NCBI RefSeq assembly: GCF_008039615.1
Contig: NZ_VDUZ01000011.1
Location: 124,001-188,000, forward strand
DNA: 64,000 nucleotides
Direction of reading: 5' to 3'
DNA from: Vineibacter terrae
GTDB taxonomy: Bacteria; Pseudomonadota; Alphaproteobacteria; Reyranellales; Reyranellaceae
Part shown: positions 62,001-64,000 of the stretch, piece by piece
Layout: each line of letters starts with the position of its first letter
How positions within the stretch are numbered: the stretch's first letter is position 1
The notes under the pieces: model-generated
The model's database searches: none
Told to the model about the DNA's origin: nothing
Seen by the model: only the letters and a program-made list of their open reading frames with translations
Position numbers and translations under genes: made by a program

Positions 62001-63262
62001 ACCCGACTCGGATTTGGGAGGAGTGCGGGCACTGGCTAAACCTCGTGGCCGAATGGGCGCCGGTCGATACGCTCGCCTATGGCCTGAGCATGCAGACCCT
62101 GTTCCGCTGGAGCCATCTGCACGAATGGGTCAAGCGCAAAACCGCCGATTTTCAGCGGCTGTCGGCGGAGACCGTGCAGGCGCCGCCGTTCTCGACGTTG
62201 CCGGCCTTGTCGGACCTCGTCGAGGAACGGTTCAACCAACCGTCGCTGCTGGCCAGCATGGAAGACCGTCGCGCTTGGCTGACAGCGTTCGGAATGCAGC
62301 TCGGGCGCATAGAGCTTGCCGATGCCGCCGAGACCGAGCGCGTGCGGGCGCTGGCGGAAGCGATCGCGGAGACGAGCTGGGTCCAGACCCCCAAGCTGGA
62401 GGTTATTCCCTATCTCGACGGCGTGCCAGCCGGCATGGCCCGGCTCACTGACATTCTGTGGCTCGACCGCAAGCTGTTCGTCAGCCCGTTGTCGAAGGCT
62501 AAGCTCGCCAAGCGGGTACCCGAAGAGATCGGCAGAAGCCTGAGCGCGGATGTTCGCGCGGCGCTGTCCTATGCCTTCGAGCGTTCGCCCGAGGACATCA
62601 AGGAATATCTTGAGGAGAACTTCGCGCTCGGCTCTGAGCAAATCGTCGTCGCGCCGGCCGTCGAGGCCCAGCCCACAGCCGCTCGTAGCGATGATGATGC
62701 AGCCGACGACTCTGTCGAAGACATGCGCGACGATGGCGCGCCGGCCGAGGCGAACGATCTCCTCCTATCGGAGGAGGGCGAATCCGCCACGCAACCCAAA
62801 CAGGAGCTGCAGACCGGAGAGCCGGATCGTGAGCTGATCGAAACGGACATTGCGACCAGGCCCCGTGCCGCGCCGAAGCCCGCTCGCCCCAGCGTCATGG
62901 CTCGCTTCGCACTCGGCCAGGGTTACAAGGCGGACGGCGAGGATCGCTTCTTCCATGCGGACGGGGGCTGGATTAGCCGCGCCAACGGCACACGGTTCCC
63001 GTGGGAACGCCGCTCGGCGGGAGGCGAGATCCTGCGCCACTACTATCCCAAGGATCATTGCCTGGAGCACGAACCGCTCCAGCTTGAAGCCGATGTCTGG
63101 GGGCTGCTCGACCAGAAACCGGACCTCTATTCGTTCATTCTCATCAACCCCGAGGGAGATCCCGTTGAAATGACGGGCGTCCGCCTGCGCGCACTGCGCG
63201 ATGGAGGCGAACTGACCATTCACCCCGCAACGTACAGGCTTGTTTATGACCTCGACGACTAA
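59033..63262 (+). CDS. Large sacsin/Hsp90-type (GHKL) ATPase-domain protein
   Basis: A 1409-residue protein. The N-terminal GHKL ATPase of sacsin type is clear: [20 protein letters not shown] (residues 54-73, N box with E58, N62 and D64/D65) and [18 protein letters not shown] (109-126, G box), then [17 protein letters not shown]. The remaining 1200 residues have no recognised enzymatic motif; an acidic linker (about 1225-1270) precedes a C-terminal domain with [20 protein letters not shown]. It overlaps drmD-like and methylase genes. Such proteins occur in defence islands; the mechanism is unknown. Confidence 0.82.
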   Translation: MTVNRQVAAPPVAWPDYFQPIQERATKRWDQLEADPELAGPWHQLFKQVQSPRHILSELLQNADDAGASEARVSIENDRFVFEHNGEDFIEAHFASICRFGYSNKRALHTIGFRGIGFKSTFSLGDRVELFTPTLAVAFERTRFTQPHWIDSRNLTSGTTRVEVAIADALLRREVERNLDEWLKSPVSLLFFKKIRRLRIGDSEVHWQSLGPGPIAESEWMALDEKADNPFLLVRSGEEAFPAEALDEIRKERMLGAEDSGDFPPCRIEIVLGAKGRLYVVLPTGVETTLPFACNAPFIQDPARLKIKDPETSPTNRWLLNRAGELAASAMMEWLERTRTGAQDRADAYGLLPDVDREATTLEGACGAIVELAFDAAIDGRPMLLTEEGQLVGAKSAIAVPRPIFDIWPADQAMALLDVKARPALCQYVSSKDRTKLVHWGLVEEFSKADLLERLRSNHLPRPSTWRHLLNLWSYIAPEVTGWQCHDADSLRIVPVQGKEVLYAASEIVRLGEKKLLQSEGDWEFLASHLIVLNQNWTRFLAEQRRDKGEGESRNDPVEAAFAVLEEIGLDGTSDVNAVIERVAADYFGSGQPKLAECVQLAQIAAKLGVTIGDAFRYACADLKLRPIGKGVLFDENGALEELLPESVRKTQLLHGDYVASFKSCTREDWQRWVSSGRSGLQTMAPLAQKRTSIYGRQRAVAEAQARGQRQPLYYAYVTDSFVLDDWDFPADYWRHWESLSKADPGIWAKVVGKVLEQRDAYWSRASSARLSQVATTGSTRSVSSEPLLADWLLKLRAKPCLPDTRNMIQLSAELVRRTPETEALIDVEPFVHGLLDRETTRPLLDLLGVRSAPSGPGRLLDRLRALAKSDRAPAHEVEKWYRRLDQMLDGCSTADAQNIRNAFKVEKLILAQDGTWATTGGIFLAGDEEDVPGAAVVRASVLDLSLWRRIGVADRPSADLALQWLGTLASGKVLSADDARRARTLLVRYPTRIWEECGHWLNLVAEWAPVDTLAYGLSMQTLFRWSHLHEWVKRKTADFQRLSAETVQAPPFSTLPALSDLVEERFNQPSLLASMEDRRAWLTAFGMQLGRIELADAAETERVRALAEAIAETSWVQTPKLEVIPYLDGVPAGMARLTDILWLDRKLFVSPLSKAKLAKRVPEEIGRSLSADVRAALSYAFERSPEDIKEYLEENFALGSEQIVVAPAVEAQPTAARSDDDAADDSVEDMRDDGAPAEANDLLLSEEGESATQPKQELQTGEPDRELIETDIATRPRAAPKPARPSVMARFALGQGYKADGEDRFFHADGGWISRANGTRFPWERRSAGGEILRHYYPKDHCLEHEPLQLEADVWGLLDQKPDLYSFILINPEGDPVEMTGVRLRALRDGGELTIHPATYRLVYDLDD

Positions 63263-64000
63263 CACCAAGAAGAAATTGATCGAGGTTGCGATCCCGCTCG
63301 AAGCGATCAACGCTGCCTCCGCACGCGAGAAGTCGATCCGGCATGGGCATCCGTCAACGCTGCATCTGTGGTGGGCGCGGCGGCCGCTGGCAGCCTGCCG
63401 CGCCGTGCTGTTCGCCCAGCTTGTCGATGATCCGTCGAGCGACCTCGAAAAATTCCCCACGCATGAAGCACAGGAGGTGGAGCGCAAGCGCCTGTTCGGC
63501 ATCATCGCGGAACTGGTGAAGTGGGAGAACTCGACCAACGAGGAGGTGCTGGAGCGCGCCCGCGCCGAAATCCGCAAGAGTTGCGGCGGAGAGCTGCCGC
63601 CGGTTTATGACCCGTTCTCGGGCGGTGGGTCGATCCCGCTGGAGGCGCAGCGCCTCGGTCTGCCCGCCTATGGCTCGGACCTGAACCCGGTCGCGGTAAT
63701 GATCGGCAAGGCGATGATCGAGATCCCGCCGAAGTTCAAGGACAGGGACCCGATTCATCCCGGCGTGAAGGACCGGCAATTCTACCGCAACGCCGAGGGC
63801 CTAGCCGAGGACGTCAAATACTATGGCGAGTGGATGCGCGAGAAGGCGTGGGAGCGCATCGGGCATCTCTATCCGCAGGCGGACCTGCCCAAGCATTTGG
63901 GCGGCGGCAAAGCGACCGTCGTTGCCTGGATATGGGCGAGGACCGTTCCGAGCCCTGACCCTGCGTTTGCAGGTGTGCCGGTGCCGATTGCATCGAGTTT
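63246..64000 (+). CDS. DUF1156 adenine-specific DNA methyltransferase (partial, cut by window edge)
   Basis: The first 251 codons of a gene that runs off the window. It starts [46 protein letters not shown], the hallmark of DUF1156 proteins. The SAM-binding motif is [19 protein letters not shown] with [14 protein letters not shown] following, and the frame ends in [18 protein letters not shown]. The catalytic (D/N)PPY motif should lie beyond 64000. The ATG at 63246 overlaps the previous gene by 17 bases. It should mark host DNA by adenine methylation in the helicase-linked defence system. Confidence 0.88.
   Translation, partial: MTSTTNTKKKLIEVAIPLEAINAASAREKSIRHGHPSTLHLWWARRPLAACRAVLFAQLVDDPSSDLEKFPTHEAQEVERKRLFGIIAELVKWENSTNEEVLERARAEIRKSCGGELPPVYDPFSGGGSIPLEAQRLGLPAYGSDLNPVAVMIGKAMIEIPPKFKDRDPIHPGVKDRQFYRNAEGLAEDVKYYGEWMREKAWERIGHLYPQADLPKHLGGGKATVVAWIWARTVPSPDPAFAGVPVPIASS

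Larger units (their letters stand above)
48984..64000. mobile_element. Integrated genomic (defence) island at guaA 3' end, right end outside window
   Basis: Just after the guaA stop come AT-rich DNA, repeated TGACGGTAT sites, a P4-type integrase, an AlpA-type regulator, and then only phage-defence-type genes to the window edge. The guaA 3' end is a known integration hotspot. The left attachment site should lie within or just after the last guaA codons near 48950-48990; its partner and the right boundary are beyond 64000. Conjugation or phage structural genes are not seen in this part. Confidence 0.75.

Noticed and set aside
54487-64000. Calling the locus complete DISARM
   Set aside because: Only a DrmD-like helicase and an adenine methylase are visible; drmA, drmB and drmC are not in the window and DUF1156 methylases also belong to other systems.

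Overview
The DNA is GC-rich and reads as an alphaproteobacterial chromosome. The main reasons are the dispersed hairpin repeats of a kind common in that class (GTCATCCCGAG...GAGGGATC at 1151-1270; CCTCCCCAGC...GCTGGGGAGG at 47282-47407), the guaB-rsmB-guaA neighbourhood, and the abundance of TRAP and tricarboxylate-type solute receptors, CaiB transferases and MmgE/PrpD proteins. A soil or aquatic Rhodospirillales/Reyranella-like organism would fit, but the genus is only a guess.

Layout. 1-3.5 kb holds small housekeeping or accessory genes (a RibD-like reductase, a methyltransferase, a PhnA-domain protein, a glutathione S-transferase) separated by repeats. 3.5-8.7 kb is a decayed accessory patch: a broken HigB/RelE-type toxin with an intact antitoxin, a vapBC pair whose toxin loses its C-terminus at a rearrangement, and a large Zn-hook AAA ATPase gene cut in two at its P-loop by an apparent inversion of about 0.5 kb. 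8.7-39.4 kb is a large catabolic region: an orphan Bug-type receptor with a carboxyltransferase, MFS and TRAP transporters, dioxygenases, a PEP-mutase/isocitrate-lyase-type enzyme, isochorismatase-like and racemase-like enzymes, two GntR regulators, two MmgE/PrpD proteins, and a run encoding HpcH/CitE lyase, MaoC hydratase, acyl-CoA dehydrogenase, two CaiB CoA-transferases, a PaaK-type ligase and an amidase. Together these look like import of small di- or tricarboxylates, CoA activation, hydration or dehydrogenation, and retro-aldol cleavage. A palindrome, TTTGTCCGGACAAA or a close variant, lies in front of four of these transcription units and marks a likely shared regulon.

39.4-49 kb is core chromosome: a second RibD-like protein, tRNA-Gln(CUG), Ppx/GppA, RlmE, DUF1993, a methyltransferase, GuaB, RsmB, a GNAT acetyltransferase and GuaA.

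49 kb to the right edge is an integrated defence island at the 3' end of guaA. It starts with a P4-type tyrosine integrase preceded by repeated TGACGGTAT sites and an AlpA-type regulator. Next comes a leftward three-gene operon (small acidic protein, Zn-hook SMC-like ATPase, DUF3223/HNH-like protein). Divergent from it is a rightward operon: WYL-domain regulator, SNF2/DrmD-like helicase with a C-terminal DUF3883-like domain, a 1409-residue sacsin/Hsp90-type ATPase protein, and a DUF1156 adenine methylase cut by the window edge. A palindrome (CGTATAT-AAA-ATATACG) lies between the two operons and may let the WYL protein control both. The candidates for a poorly described system are the small protein-ATPase-HNH trio and the helicase-sacsin-DUF1156 set.
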